This document shows positions 26,336-35,481 of a DNA stretch of 64,000 nucleotides, piece after piece. Positions within the stretch are counted from its first letter, which is position 1, and each line of letters opens with the position of its first letter. Made by a program: the position numbers and the translations under genes. The stretch covers positions 620,001 to 684,000 of the forward strand of contig JADJWC010000001.1 in NCBI GenBank assembly GCA_016716565.1, read 5' to 3'. Source of the DNA: a bacterium (GTDB lineage: Bacteria; Bacteroidota; Ignavibacteria; Ignavibacteriales; Ignavibacteriaceae). A model generated the notes under the pieces. It was not told the DNA's origin. It searched no databases and worked only from the letters and a program-made list of their open reading frames with translations.

Positions 26336-28294
26336 ATGTTAAAACTTCTTTCATCGTTCGTACTTTTCTCAGTTTTTACCTTTCCGCAGGAAGTTGATTC
26401 GTTATTAAATCAGAACAACCAGACCGTTTCGGATACAAATTTTGTTGAAATAAATGATACAACAGCGGTTTTGGATACAATAGTCACTACCAAAGTCAAG
26501 GCTGATACTCTAGCTCCAATCCAGGGAATGCCTTTGACTGATGTGAGTACAATCATCAGTAAAAGAACATTTTTGTTTGAGAATTACCGGTACACCGGAG
26601 ATTTGCTTCGGTCGTTTAGTCTGAATTTTATAAAAGATTTTGGGTTTGTCGGTTATCCAAATGAAACTTTTATATATGGTGTCGGCAGCAGCGGGATAAG
26701 CTATTTGCAGGATGGAGTTTTCTGGAATAACCGGTTCACTAACTCGCTTGACCTCAATCTTATCCAGAGTGAAAATATTGACTCGGTAGAAATTGTCCCT
26801 TCGCCGCGGGGATTTTTATACGGACCGTACAACAATCCTGTTACAGTAAACTTTATAACCAAAGATTTCATTCCGCCTCAGCCGTATGCACGAATAAGAT
26901 ATTATGAAGGACCTGACGGTGAAGCAATGATTGACGGAAAGTTTTCTGCGATGGTTGCGAAGAGATGGAATTATTCTTTCCAGTTAACTAACCGATCAAA
27001 AGATGAAACTTACGAGAATACCGATTTGAGTCTCTGGCAGTTCAACACAAAGTTGAAATATTTTTTGTCCAACTCAATTAATCTTCAAGCGTATTATTAT
27101 TATGTTGATAAGCAGCAGGGATTGAACGGCGGAGTTGATTACGATAGTCTCACGAGAAGCTCCGAAGATCCAACTGCCGATCTTTACGATCCGATTTTTG
27201 CACCGGTGTTCTCACCAAACCAAAAGCTCGATATAACGCAGCACAATGTTGGATTGAGAACACTCGCAAAACCGTTTGATGATTCTCAGTTGGATTTGTC
27301 TATTTATTATAGGTATGGGTTGGATGAATTGAGGGACGAACAAGATAGTATAAGTATTTCAAGGGATTTAGAGGAAAAAGTTTTTGGAGGGCAAATTAAT
27401 TACTACCAAAGAATCAGTTCTGTTTCATTACAATTGCTTTCATCTTACGAGAGTAACACCAATATGGATAACAATTTAAAAATTCAGAATGGATTTACAT
27501 TTGATGAAAACAATGAAAATATAGTTTTAGATATATTTAATATAGGAGGACTATTTACTTTATATTTATTTGATGATAACTTTCAAGCCACAGCATTTTA
27601 TAGATACAACAGTTTAACTGCTGGAGATTATAATTCTGGAAGATCGGGCATCGGAATAGATTTGAATTATAAACTACTTAATAAATTAAAATTTTATCTC
27701 GGTACCTCCAGTTATGAAAATTATAATTCTCAGGATGCAGGTTCCTTTGAAGCTGGGGCAATGTTCAACTATTACAATTTATTTATTGACTTCAAGTATT
27801 ATGATACGGATTATAATTTATATAAGCCCGAAATATTTTATGGTCCAGTACCGTTGGAAGTAACTCAAACTAATAAAGCACAAGGTTTAGGATTATTATT
27901 AAAATATAAATTTTGGTTACTTCTTCTGGAGACGAACACCTCGTATTACTTTAAATATTCAAGGAGTATTCCTGAATGGCAGTTCAGTGGTGGACTTTAT
28001 ATAAATGATATGTTTTTCAATGATAATCTGGATTTAAAAGCAGGATTTAAGTTTTATTATACTGGTGAATTTTCTGCAGGTTATTATACATTTGAAGGTG
28101 GAAATATACAACCAGCTGGAGGAGTTGATCCCACCAACAAACTCGATTTTAATTTAGCAGGCGAGGTAAAGAATGTTTTCATTTTTTATTTCCAGTGGGA
28201 GAATTTGTTCGGCAATCAATACTACATCACACCGTATTACCCAATGCCGGAGAGAAATATCAAGTTCGGTTTAGCGTGGGAGTTGTTTAATTAG
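26336..28294 (+). CDS. TonB-dependent receptor-like outer-membrane protein with plug domain
   Basis: 652 residues. A signal peptide (about 1-17) and a Thr/Asp-rich region lead to a plug-like domain (about 75-190, with GVGSSGISYLQDGVFWNNR and SVEIVPSPRGFLYGPYNNPVTVNFIT), followed by a beta-barrel. The classic N-terminal CarboxypepD_reg domain is missing, and the protein is shorter than most TonB receptors. No TonB box is evident. Between about 27300 and 28170 the codon use changes (more ATA, AGG and TTA, lower GC), then returns to the local norm, which suggests an imported segment in the barrel. Confidence 0.82.
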   Translation: MLKLLSSFVLFSVFTFPQEVDSLLNQNNQTVSDTNFVEINDTTAVLDTIVTTKVKADTLAPIQGMPLTDVSTIISKRTFLFENYRYTGDLLRSFSLNFIKDFGFVGYPNETFIYGVGSSGISYLQDGVFWNNRFTNSLDLNLIQSENIDSVEIVPSPRGFLYGPYNNPVTVNFITKDFIPPQPYARIRYYEGPDGEAMIDGKFSAMVAKRWNYSFQLTNRSKDETYENTDLSLWQFNTKLKYFLSNSINLQAYYYYVDKQQGLNGGVDYDSLTRSSEDPTADLYDPIFAPVFSPNQKLDITQHNVGLRTLAKPFDDSQLDLSIYYRYGLDELRDEQDSISISRDLEEKVFGGQINYYQRISSVSLQLLSSYESNTNMDNNLKIQNGFTFDENNENIVLDIFNIGGLFTLYLFDDNFQATAFYRYNSLTAGDYNSGRSGIGIDLNYKLLNKLKFYLGTSSYENYNSQDAGSFEAGAMFNYYNLFIDFKYYDTDYNLYKPEIFYGPVPLEVTQTNKAQGLGLLLKYKFWLLLLETNTSYYFKYSRSIPEWQFSGGLYINDMFFNDNLDLKAGFKFYYTGEFSAGYYTFEGGNIQPAGGVDPTNKLDFNLAGEVKNVFIFYFQWENLFGNQYYITPYYPMPERNIKFGLAWELFN

Positions 28295-28304
28295 CCTTCT
28301 GTAT

Positions 28305-28526
28305 TGTCATTGCGAGGATCCGCCAAAGGCGGAGACGAAGCAATCTTCATATGCAAATGAGATTGCTTCAAGACTGTTTTAAAAGGTTCTCTCGATACAT
28401 TTCATTACTCGAGAACCTTTTATGCTGTTTGGTTTTCGAGTTTTTTTCTGATGAAATCAGAAAAAATTATCGAGAAAACATTGACAAATGCAGATTCCGG
28501 ATGTCGCTGCGCTCCTCCGGAATGAC
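28305..28526. repeat. Cluster of hairpin-forming intergenic repeats between convergent genes
   Basis: The 238-base gap between two convergent genes holds several inverted repeats: TCCGCCAAAGGCGGA (28319-28333), AAAAGGTTCT...GAGAACCTTTT (28381-28421), a perfect 11-bp hairpin TTTTTTCTGAT-GAA-ATCAGAAAAAA (28442-28466), and ATTCCGG...CCGGAATGAC (28491-28526). The last resembles the ends of the GTCATTCCGG family. Some may act as bidirectional terminators. An open frame of 61 codons here is not a gene. Confidence 0.7.
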
Positions 28527-28532
28527 AAATCA

Positions 28533-29252
28533 TTAAAGACTCAACATATCTTTAAACTTAACAGCTTGTCTTCTGCTAACCTCAACTTTGTGTCCGTCTT
28601 TCAATTTAACGAGCAAGCCGCCGTTCAGCCAGGGCTCAATTGAATCCACCCATTTGAGATTGATAATGTGCTTCCTGTTTGCACGGAAGAACACTTTACT
28701 GTCAAGTCTTTCATCAAGATAATTTAGTGTGCGAAGAATCAGTGGTTTGTTATCTTCAAAAAATAATCGAACATAATTTCCTTCGGATTCAAGCAGTCTG
28801 ATTTTCTCAAGTTTAACAAACCAGCAGCGATCACCATCTTTTACAAATACCTGGTCGCTTTCAGTAAGAATTTCTTTGTCGGTCTCGACAGCGGCTTTCT
28901 TTCTTCCTTTTTCAATTAACTTGTTGACGGTCTCTTCGAGGCGCTTTGGCTCGATTGGTTTTAGTAAATAATCGAGTGCGTTGTACTCAAAAGCTTTTAA
29001 TGCGTACTCATCGTAAGCGGTAGTAAATACAACAATTGGTACACTGTCCAGTTCTTCCAGAAGTTCAAATCCCGTTTTGCCCGGCATCTGGATATCCAGA
29101 AAAATCAAATCCGGTTTCAGTTCGTTTATTTTTTCGAGTGCATCTTCTGCATTCACTGCTTCACCCACAACCTGCAGATCTTTGAAAGGTGTAAGAAGCC
29201 GTTTTAATTCTGCACGAGCTAATCTTTCGTCGTCAACTATTAAAGCTTTCAT
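28533..29252 (-). CDS. LytTR-family response regulator
   Basis: 239 residues. The receiver domain (1-120) has the acidic pair D7/D8, phosphoacceptor D53 (FLDIQMPG) and the KP lysine. Residues about 140-239 form a LytTR DNA-binding domain (LESEGNYVRLFF, HKVEVSRRQ). These regulators pair with LytS-type kinases; the kinase at 29489 lies just upstream on the same strand, separated by 236 bases that contain a repeat element. The target genes are unknown. Confidence 0.95.
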   Translation of the reverse strand: MKALIVDDERLARAELKRLLTPFKDLQVVGEAVNAEDALEKINELKPDLIFLDIQMPGKTGFELLEELDSVPIVVFTTAYDEYALKAFEYNALDYLLKPIEPKRLEETVNKLIEKGRKKAAVETDKEILTESDQVFVKDGDRCWFVKLEKIRLLESEGNYVRLFFEDNKPLILRTLNYLDERLDSKVFFRANRKHIINLKWVDSIEPWLNGGLLVKLKDGHKVEVSRRQAVKFKDMLSL

Positions 29253-29343
29253 TTTATTTCCCTCTTAATTGTTTATGCTTGACCCTGTTTGTCAATATAT
29301 TGTTTAAATGATATTTGAATTCTAACATTTAAAACTAGCTAAT

Positions 29344-29501
29344 TGTAATTAACTAAAATTACGCAGATTACCGTCTTGTCATATTGAGCGAAGCGAAATA
29401 TCTCAAATTTGTTCTAAATTGTAAGCCTTGAGATTCTTCATCCGGCTGTTGCCGGATTCAGAATGACAGCATTGTATAACCTCTGTAATTAACTAAAATT
29501 A
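29344..29501. repeat. Palindromic element flanked by a perfect 18-bp direct repeat
   Basis: TGTAATTAACTAAAATTA occurs at 29344-29361 and again at 29484-29501. Between them is an element running from GTCATATTGAGCG (29378) to CAGAATGAC (29467) with an inner hairpin ATCCGGC-TGTT-GCCGGAT. The second direct repeat overlaps the last codons of the LytS kinase gene. The pattern looks like an insertion with a target duplication. Confidence 0.75.
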
Positions 29502-30631
29502 TTACTTCCGGAAACAGTTGGAATTTCAATTTCTGCGAGAACGGTATTCCCATTCTCATTCATAATAGAAAAATGTGCTTCATCACCAAAGAGAAGATTG
29601 AGTCTGTGTTTTGTGTTGCTCACACCAAAACCATTTGAACTTTTTAACTGCTCTTCGTTGAAGTGTCCGCTGTTTCGTATTTCAATTTTTAATTTCGGAC
29701 CATTTGACGTAGTAACCATTTTTGATTTCAACTGAACTTCACCGCCTTCGGTACGTTTTGCAATTCCGTGCTTTATACCATTCTCCACCAATGTCTGAAT
29801 CATCATCGGAGGAATTTCAATTTTGTTCGTGATCCTGTCGATATCAATTTTATATTTCAATCTGTCTTCGAATCTGATTCTTTCAAGATCGAGATAGTTC
29901 TTTACTGTTTCAACTTCGTCTTCAAGCGGAACTCTTTCCATTCTTTCCATCTGCAATGAGTAACGGAGTATGTTCGAAAGTTTTGTTATCGCAACTTTAG
30001 CTGATTCGGGATCTTCTTCAATCAATGCACGGATGCTGTTCATTGCATTGAACATAAAATGAGGATTCAACTGTGACTTGAGAGTTTTCAATTCATAATC
30101 TTTGACTGCGGCTTCCCAGATAAGAGATTCAATCTCTTTCTTCTTGTAATTTTCCGTATAGTGAACAACGTAGTAAATCAGGCTCCATAAAAGAATAAGA
30201 ATTCCTGTGTTTGTAATTCCCGCAATTACTCTCGCAACATTGTATTCATCCTGCTTGAATGTTCCGGCAACATAACTCGCAGCGAGAACAAGCGCATAAA
30301 TAATTATTCCAGTGATTATACTTGCGATCAGAACTCTCGGAATGGTTTCTTTGAGCGGAAGATTGAGCCAGTTCCTTTTACGGATTATTGAACGAAGTAT
30401 GTGAGTGAATATGATTCCAAGAATGCCGAGAAAAGCCCACACCAGAACTCTCTGCCAGCTTACTTCTTCGAATGAGGAGATGATGAACAGATTTATCCCG
30501 ACAAAAAAGTACCAGCCGGTAATCTGGCTGATCCAGTATAATTGTTTACGGTTTAATTTCATTTCTTTTGAAGACTGTTGCCCTTTTAAACTTTCCTGTA
30601 AACCTGAAGGTATTTTTTTCTCTTTTCTCAT
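29489..30631 (-). CDS. LytS-type sensor histidine kinase
   Basis: 380 residues from ATG at 30631 (an internal ATG at 30562 is an alternative). Four membrane helices (about 32-52, 60-80, 95-120 and 130-155) are followed by a His_kinase domain with the phosphorylated histidine in QLNPHFMFN and an HATPase with VENGIKHGI and the glycine-rich NGFGVSNTKHR. It should phosphorylate the LytTR regulator downstream. The sensed signal is not visible, as there is no large periplasmic domain. Confidence 0.93.
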   Translation of the reverse strand: MRKEKKIPSGLQESLKGQQSSKEMKLNRKQLYWISQITGWYFFVGINLFIISSFEEVSWQRVLVWAFLGILGIIFTHILRSIIRKRNWLNLPLKETIPRVLIASIITGIIIYALVLAASYVAGTFKQDEYNVARVIAGITNTGILILLWSLIYYVVHYTENYKKKEIESLIWEAAVKDYELKTLKSQLNPHFMFNAMNSIRALIEEDPESAKVAITKLSNILRYSLQMERMERVPLEDEVETVKNYLDLERIRFEDRLKYKIDIDRITNKIEIPPMMIQTLVENGIKHGIAKRTEGGEVQLKSKMVTTSNGPKLKIEIRNSGHFNEEQLKSSNGFGVSNTKHRLNLLFGDEAHFSIMNENGNTVLAEIEIPTVSGSNNFS

Positions 30632-30665
30632 CAAATATAATCTTATTGCTAATCAAGATAAATCC

Positions 30666-30718
30666 GTCCCGATCATATTCGAACGGGACAAATAAGCCCC
30701 GTCTGCTTTACGGGGCTT
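30666..30718 (-). terminator. Tandem hairpins downstream of rseP
   Basis: Two perfect hairpins lie in a row: GTCCCG/CGGGAC (30666-30671 with 30684-30689) and AAGCCCCGT/ACGGGGCTT (30694-30702 with 30710-30718). On the minus strand the second is followed only by TTATTTG, a modest T-run. They probably end rseP transcription or insulate the kinase gene. Confidence 0.6.
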
Positions 30719-30813
30719 GTTAATTTTACAGATCAAACTTATTGAGTTAACCGGTGAGCGGCGGATTAATTTTTATAGCAGGTTAAATTAAATGATGGGT
30801 GGGGAAATATATT

Positions 30814-30840
30814 GTAGCACAGATTACTAATCTGTGCTAC
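30814..30840. repeat. Perfect 27-base palindrome after rseP
   Basis: GTAGCACAGATTA and TAATCTGTGCTAC are separated by one base. The palindrome begins 5 bases after the rseP stop on the minus strand, with no T-run after it. It may be a repeat, a protein-binding site or an RNA 3' end stabiliser. Confidence 0.8.
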
Positions 30841-30844
30841 GAAA

Positions 30845-32200
30845 CTACAAGCTCAATATATCATTATAAAGTATAAACGCCATCAGCAATAACAGGAGAA
30901 CAAAGCCTGTGTTGTTGATTGCAATTTTAACTTTAACGGGTATTTCTCTTCTTGCAATTGTTTCGATAATTATCATCAAGAGATGTCCGCCATCGAGAAC
31001 AGGGAACGGAAGAATATTAATAATTGCAAGACTCAGACTTAGCACTGCAAGGAAGAAAAGGAAACTCTCAATACCAACATCAGCAGATTTGGCTGCAAGT
31101 TGTGCAATGCGTACCGGTCCGCCGAAAGCTTTCCCAAACTCTACCTGTCCGCCAATAACTTTACCAGCAACACTGAATGTTACTTTAGTAAGATTAACAA
31201 GATCAACTCCTGCAACATAAAATGACTCAAAGAATCCAAAAGTTTTATACTCAGATTTTCCCTCAAAGATATCGTTGATTGCAATTCCGATTTTTCCATC
31301 GTCGCCCGGAGTAACTGAGATGTTTAGAGTTTCTGTTCCTCTGAGAATTTCGGCATTCAGTTCTACTCCTGCTTTCTGTGAAACTATCTCAATAAACTCA
31401 GCGGAACTTCCAAGCGGCTGTCCGTTCAACGCAACGATAATATCACCGGATAGAAGTCCGGCTTTTTCAGCAGGTGAATCTTTCATCACATCAGCAACGT
31501 AAGGTTTGAATCCTTCTGGGACAATCATCTCGCCCTGTTTTTCGATATCCGGTATCATCTTGCGCGGAACGAAAATGTTTACTTCAGCACCGCTTCGTAA
31601 AACTTTTACATTAAGATCTTCACCGATAGAGTTAATGTAAATTTCATTTCTGATTTCATCCCAGTTATCAACAGATACACCGTTTACTGATTGAATGATA
31701 TCACCTTTCATAAAACCAATTGAATCGGCGGGACTATCAGTTCTTACATAACCAACAGTTGTTGTGAGCGTAACAGGTTTGCCTTTAAAAAAATTCGCTC
31801 CCCAGAAAATGAGAACTGCAAGTAGAAGGTTCATCAAAACACCGGCACTTATTACAAAACTCTTCTGCCAGAAGTTTTTTGAACGGAATTCGTACGGCTG
31901 AGGTTCTTTATTTGCAAATTCAGTATCGAAGCTTTCATCAACCATTCCGGCAATTTTAACATAACCGCCGAGCGGAAGGAGAGAAAGTCGGTAATCAGTA
32001 TTTCCTTCACCATCAAAATCCTTTGGAAGATTTCCAAAGCTGAATCCTGATTTTTTGTTATAGCCGAAAAGTCTTTTCCCGAATCCAATTGCGAAAACAT
32101 CCGCACGCATTCCGGTCATTTTTGCGGCGAGAAAATGTCCAAGCTCGTGAATAAAAACAAGTATTCCGATTGTAATCGCAAAATAAATTATATAATCCAT
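30845..32200 (-). CDS. rseP: Site-2 zinc metalloprotease RseP
   Basis: 451 residues. The zinc site HELGH lies in the first membrane helix (about residue 19-23) and the second metal-binding motif LPFPVLDGGH is near the C-terminus. Two PDZ domains (about 150-225 and 230-310, with SPADSIGFMKGD and SPAEKAGLLSGD) fill the middle. RseP cuts membrane-anchored anti-sigma factors and remnant signal peptides within the membrane. The two single-pass anti-sigma-like proteins at 10930 and 12977 would be plausible substrates, which is inference. It lies 153 bases downstream of dxr. Confidence 0.96.
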   Translation of the reverse strand: MDYIIYFAITIGILVFIHELGHFLAAKMTGMRADVFAIGFGKRLFGYNKKSGFSFGNLPKDFDGEGNTDYRLSLLPLGGYVKIAGMVDESFDTEFANKEPQPYEFRSKNFWQKSFVISAGVLMNLLLAVLIFWGANFFKGKPVTLTTTVGYVRTDSPADSIGFMKGDIIQSVNGVSVDNWDEIRNEIYINSIGEDLNVKVLRSGAEVNIFVPRKMIPDIEKQGEMIVPEGFKPYVADVMKDSPAEKAGLLSGDIIVALNGQPLGSSAEFIEIVSQKAGVELNAEILRGTETLNISVTPGDDGKIGIAINDIFEGKSEYKTFGFFESFYVAGVDLVNLTKVTFSVAGKVIGGQVEFGKAFGGPVRIAQLAAKSADVGIESFLFFLAVLSLSLAIINILPFPVLDGGHLLMIIIETIARREIPVKVKIAINNTGFVLLLLLMAFILYNDILSL

Positions 32201-32270
32201 TAAAAAAGTAACTCCATTTTCTTATTAAAAATTTAACAGAACAATTTTAAGATTGAATAAATTCAATAAA

Positions 32271-32345
32271 GATACCGGATACCTGATCCCGGATGCACAA
32301 ATTAATTTTGGAAATAATCCGGTATCTGGTATCAGGCATCGGGTT
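32271..32345. repeat. Intergenic repeat with inverted words between dxr and rseP
   Basis: ATACCGGAT (32272-32280) is matched in reverse by ATCCGGTAT (32318-32326), CCTGAT by ATCAGG, and GATGC by GCATC. The region looks like a degenerate dispersed repeat. It separates dxr from rseP, which are often adjacent in this phylum. Confidence 0.5.
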
Positions 32346-32353
32346 TGCTAACT

Positions 32354-33496
32354 TCAGGTTAGCTTCATCACATATTCTCTGGTGACTCTGTCACATTCAA
32401 ATATCGTTCCCAAATCGGGTGATAAATTATTCTCAACTTTATCCAAAGCTTTGTTTATTAACAAGGGAATATGTGAGAACTTTATTTCTTTTTGTAAAAA
32501 TTTACTTACTGCCACCTCGTTTGCAGCATTCATAATGCAAGGCGCTGTTCCTCCAGAATTTAAAACTTCGAAGGCAAGTTTCAGGCATTCAAATTTTGTC
32601 AAGTCCGGCTCAAAAAAAGTCAGTGAGCTGATTGACGGCAAATCGGTTCTTTCAAAACTATTCTGCATCCTTTCCGGGAAAGTTAGCGCATACTGAATCG
32701 GCAGCTTCATATCCGGCAAGCCAAGCTGTGCCTTCATTGAGCCATCAACAAACTGAACCATCGAATGTATAATCGACTGTGGATGAATTACAACCTCAAT
32801 CTTGTCTGCCGGCAATCCGAATAACCAGTGTGCTTCAATAACTTCAAGACCTTTATTCATCATTGTAGCTGAATCAATTGTAATCTTGCTTCCCATTTTC
32901 CAATTGGGATGATTCAGTGCTTCATCAACTGTTGCATTCTCAAAGAAAGACTTATCCTTATTACGGAAAGGTCCACCGGAAGCAGTAAGAATTAATTTTT
33001 CGACTTCATTTAAATTTTCGCCAATCAAACATTGGTAAATCGCACTGTGCTCTGAATCAACGGGAATAATTTCAGAACCATTTGCTCTACAGAGATCAGT
33101 TACAATTTCACCGGCAACAACAAGAGTTTCTTTGTTAGCAAGCGCAATCCGTTTTCCTCTTTTCACAGCTTCAATAGTTGGAGCTAATCCTGCAAATCCA
33201 ACCATCGCTCCCATAAAAATATCGTATTCAGCTTCAACAGCAGCTTTGATTAATCCATCCTCCCCAATTAATAATTCGCATCCTATCGGAATTTTAGACG
33301 AAATATTTTTTGCGGCTTTTTCATCTCTAACGACAACTACTTTGGGTTTGTAAATTTTTATTTGTTCAAGAAGTAATTCGGTGTTAGAGTTTACACTTAA
33401 CGCGGCAACTTCAAAATCATTCCTGAGATTGCTGATAACATTTAGACAGTTAATACCAATCGAGCCTGTTGAACCGAGTACAAAAACCTTTTTCAT
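32354..33496 (-). CDS. dxr: 1-deoxy-D-xylulose 5-phosphate reductoisomerase
   Basis: About 380 residues, typical length. The NADPH-binding GSTGSIG motif is at the very N-terminus, followed by NKETLV, the substrate and metal segment PVDSEHSAI, and TASGGPFR. It makes 2-C-methyl-D-erythritol 4-phosphate, the committed step of the MEP isoprenoid pathway; ispG of the same pathway is at 45020. ATG at 33502 and a TTG at 33505 are alternative starts; 33496 is chosen because the family starts MKKVFVLGSTG. Confidence 0.96.
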   Translation of the reverse strand: MKKVFVLGSTGSIGINCLNVISNLRNDFEVAALSVNSNTELLLEQIKIYKPKVVVVRDEKAAKNISSKIPIGCELLIGEDGLIKAAVEAEYDIFMGAMVGFAGLAPTIEAVKRGKRIALANKETLVVAGEIVTDLCRANGSEIIPVDSEHSAIYQCLIGENLNEVEKLILTASGGPFRNKDKSFFENATVDEALNHPNWKMGSKITIDSATMMNKGLEVIEAHWLFGLPADKIEVVIHPQSIIHSMVQFVDGSMKAQLGLPDMKLPIQYALTFPERMQNSFERTDLPSISSLTFFEPDLTKFECLKLAFEVLNSGGTAPCIMNAANEVAVSKFLQKEIKFSHIPLLINKALDKVENNLSPDLGTIFECDRVTREYVMKLT

Positions 33497-33636
33497 TGGC
33501 ATCAAAAATACTTAAAAACAGCTTAATATTGAGTTGAATTTTCAAAGGAAGGTTCGTGCCTTATTTCCAAAATGCTTCAATTATAAACCCTAAATTGACC
33601 TTGAAAGCGGGCAATAAATTCTTATTTTGCATCAGT

Positions 33637-35481
33637 ATGAAATTGAAAATTGCGATAATAATATTAGTATTACTTGCGGTTTCACTGCAGGCTCAGCAGC
33701 GGAACGAACAAAAGTTTTCACTTGCACAAAGCTATGAACAGATCGGGGATTACAATTCCGCAGTGAAGATTTATGAAGAATTGTATCAATCCGATCCCGC
33801 AAACTCTCAGTACATTAATGCACTTTACAGGATTTATACCCAGCTAAAAAATTATGCGGCACTTGTAAATATTCTCGATGAAAGAATAAAGCAAAGACCT
33901 GACGATATCGAAGCGTACGGAATGCTTGGCTCAACATATTACTTAATGGGAAATGAAGAAAAAGCGGTTGAAGTTTGGAACCAGCCTTTTAAATCCGGCA
34001 ATGTTAATCCAGTTTTTTACAGAGTAGTAGGTAATTATGTTCTTGAAAGAAGAGCGTTCGAAATAGCAATCGACTTGTACGAAAAAGGGAAAAATACCTC
34101 GGAAGATAAACTGGTTTATTCTTTCGATCTTGCACACTTATATTCATTAACAATGCAATTTGAAAAAGCTGCGCGAGAATATTGTCTGATTCTTGCTACT
34201 CAGCCAGCACAACGTCAAGTCGTTGAAGCGAAAATTTTTGAAACTATTAACAGACCCGGCGCACTTGATGCAATGATAAAAGGAATTGAGGATTGCTCTG
34301 ATAAAAATAATCTCAGCTATTCATTTATTCTTGCAAGACTATATTCAGAAAAGAAAAATTATCAGAAAGCTTACGATATTTATCAATCTATTGACGAAGC
34401 ACAATCAAGCAAAGGAAAAGAACTGTACAATTTTGCGCGACAGATGTTATCTGAAAAGCAATACAAACTAGCTGCTGAAGTGTTTAAGAAAATCACAGAT
34501 GATTATCCCGATTCACCAATAAATTCACAGGCTTCGCTCGGTTATGCGCGTGCGCTTGAAGCTTCGCTATTTCAGGAATATGAGAAAACCATCCCGGTAT
34601 GGAAAACATATTTTCCAATCCTGAAATTTGAATCAGCTCAGACAGATGAAGTTCTAAAAGCATTTAATGCTGTCATTGATCTTTATAAACATTCAGAACC
34701 GTCTTATGAAAGTCTGCTCAGAAGTGCTGTGATAAAATTTTATCTTTTAAATGATTATGATGATGCAAAGAAACTACTCGATACGATTGTAAAAGAGGCG
34801 CCGCTGTCTAAAAATTCAGCAGATGCATATCTTGAACTAGGCAATATTGCAATCATCGAAGGCAATCTGGATGAAGCAGAAAAAGATTTCAATCATTTAT
34901 TCAAATTGATGAATGCAAATGATGAACAAAAAAATAAAGCAACTTATAAACTGGCAAAAGTGAATTTTTACCAGGGAGATTTTGAAGAAGCGAAAAGGAA
35001 CTTATCCAAAGTTGTAATGAATCTTAAAGATAATTCAGCCAACGACGCGCTTGAACTTCTGCTTTTATTGAACCCTCAGATGAATGATTCGTCTAATCTA
35101 GTAACTTATGCTCAGGCTGAGTTTCTAGCAGAACAGAAGAAGTTTATAGAAGCGTCAGAAATTTATAAAAAGCTGGCAGATAATAAGCAGGCATTTGTTC
35201 TTCATACTATTTCATCAATAAAATATGGCGAAATGCTCATTGCTGTCGACAATTTCACTGAAGCCATTACAGTTCTCGAAGGAGTTTCAGCCGAAGGCGA
35301 AAAAAATATTTATGCTGACAAAGCAGTATATTTGCTCGCAAAAATCAACCAGTATGGAATTAAAAATTTCAGCAAAGCGGAAGAATATTATCAGAAGCTT
35401 TTAGCTGATTATCCAAAATCAATTTATACTGATGATGCAAGAGCACAGATTTTATTATTACAGAATAAACCCGGTACATAA
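33637..35481 (+). CDS. Exported tetratricopeptide-repeat protein
   Basis: 614 residues from ATG at 33637, which begins a clean signal peptide (MKLKIAIIILVLLAVSLQAQ); the frame's earlier 27 codons look non-coding. At least eight TPR-like helix pairs are spread through the protein (for example near 28-95 and 345-600). It should be a periplasmic or envelope scaffold. Similar proteins handle assembly of envelope complexes, but no specific partner can be named. It ends directly before the clpX start, with no gap. Confidence 0.85.
   Translation: MKLKIAIIILVLLAVSLQAQQRNEQKFSLAQSYEQIGDYNSAVKIYEELYQSDPANSQYINALYRIYTQLKNYAALVNILDERIKQRPDDIEAYGMLGSTYYLMGNEEKAVEVWNQPFKSGNVNPVFYRVVGNYVLERRAFEIAIDLYEKGKNTSEDKLVYSFDLAHLYSLTMQFEKAAREYCLILATQPAQRQVVEAKIFETINRPGALDAMIKGIEDCSDKNNLSYSFILARLYSEKKNYQKAYDIYQSIDEAQSSKGKELYNFARQMLSEKQYKLAAEVFKKITDDYPDSPINSQASLGYARALEASLFQEYEKTIPVWKTYFPILKFESAQTDEVLKAFNAVIDLYKHSEPSYESLLRSAVIKFYLLNDYDDAKKLLDTIVKEAPLSKNSADAYLELGNIAIIEGNLDEAEKDFNHLFKLMNANDEQKNKATYKLAKVNFYQGDFEEAKRNLSKVVMNLKDNSANDALELLLLLNPQMNDSSNLVTYAQAEFLAEQKKFIEASEIYKKLADNKQAFVLHTISSIKYGEMLIAVDNFTEAITVLEGVSAEGEKNIYADKAVYLLAKINQYGIKNFSKAEEYYQKLLADYPKSIYTDDARAQILLLQNKPGT

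Noticed and set aside
28351..28536. 61-codon open frame on the plus strand
   Set aside because: It lies wholly within hairpin-rich repeat sequence between convergent genes and its translation resembles no protein family.
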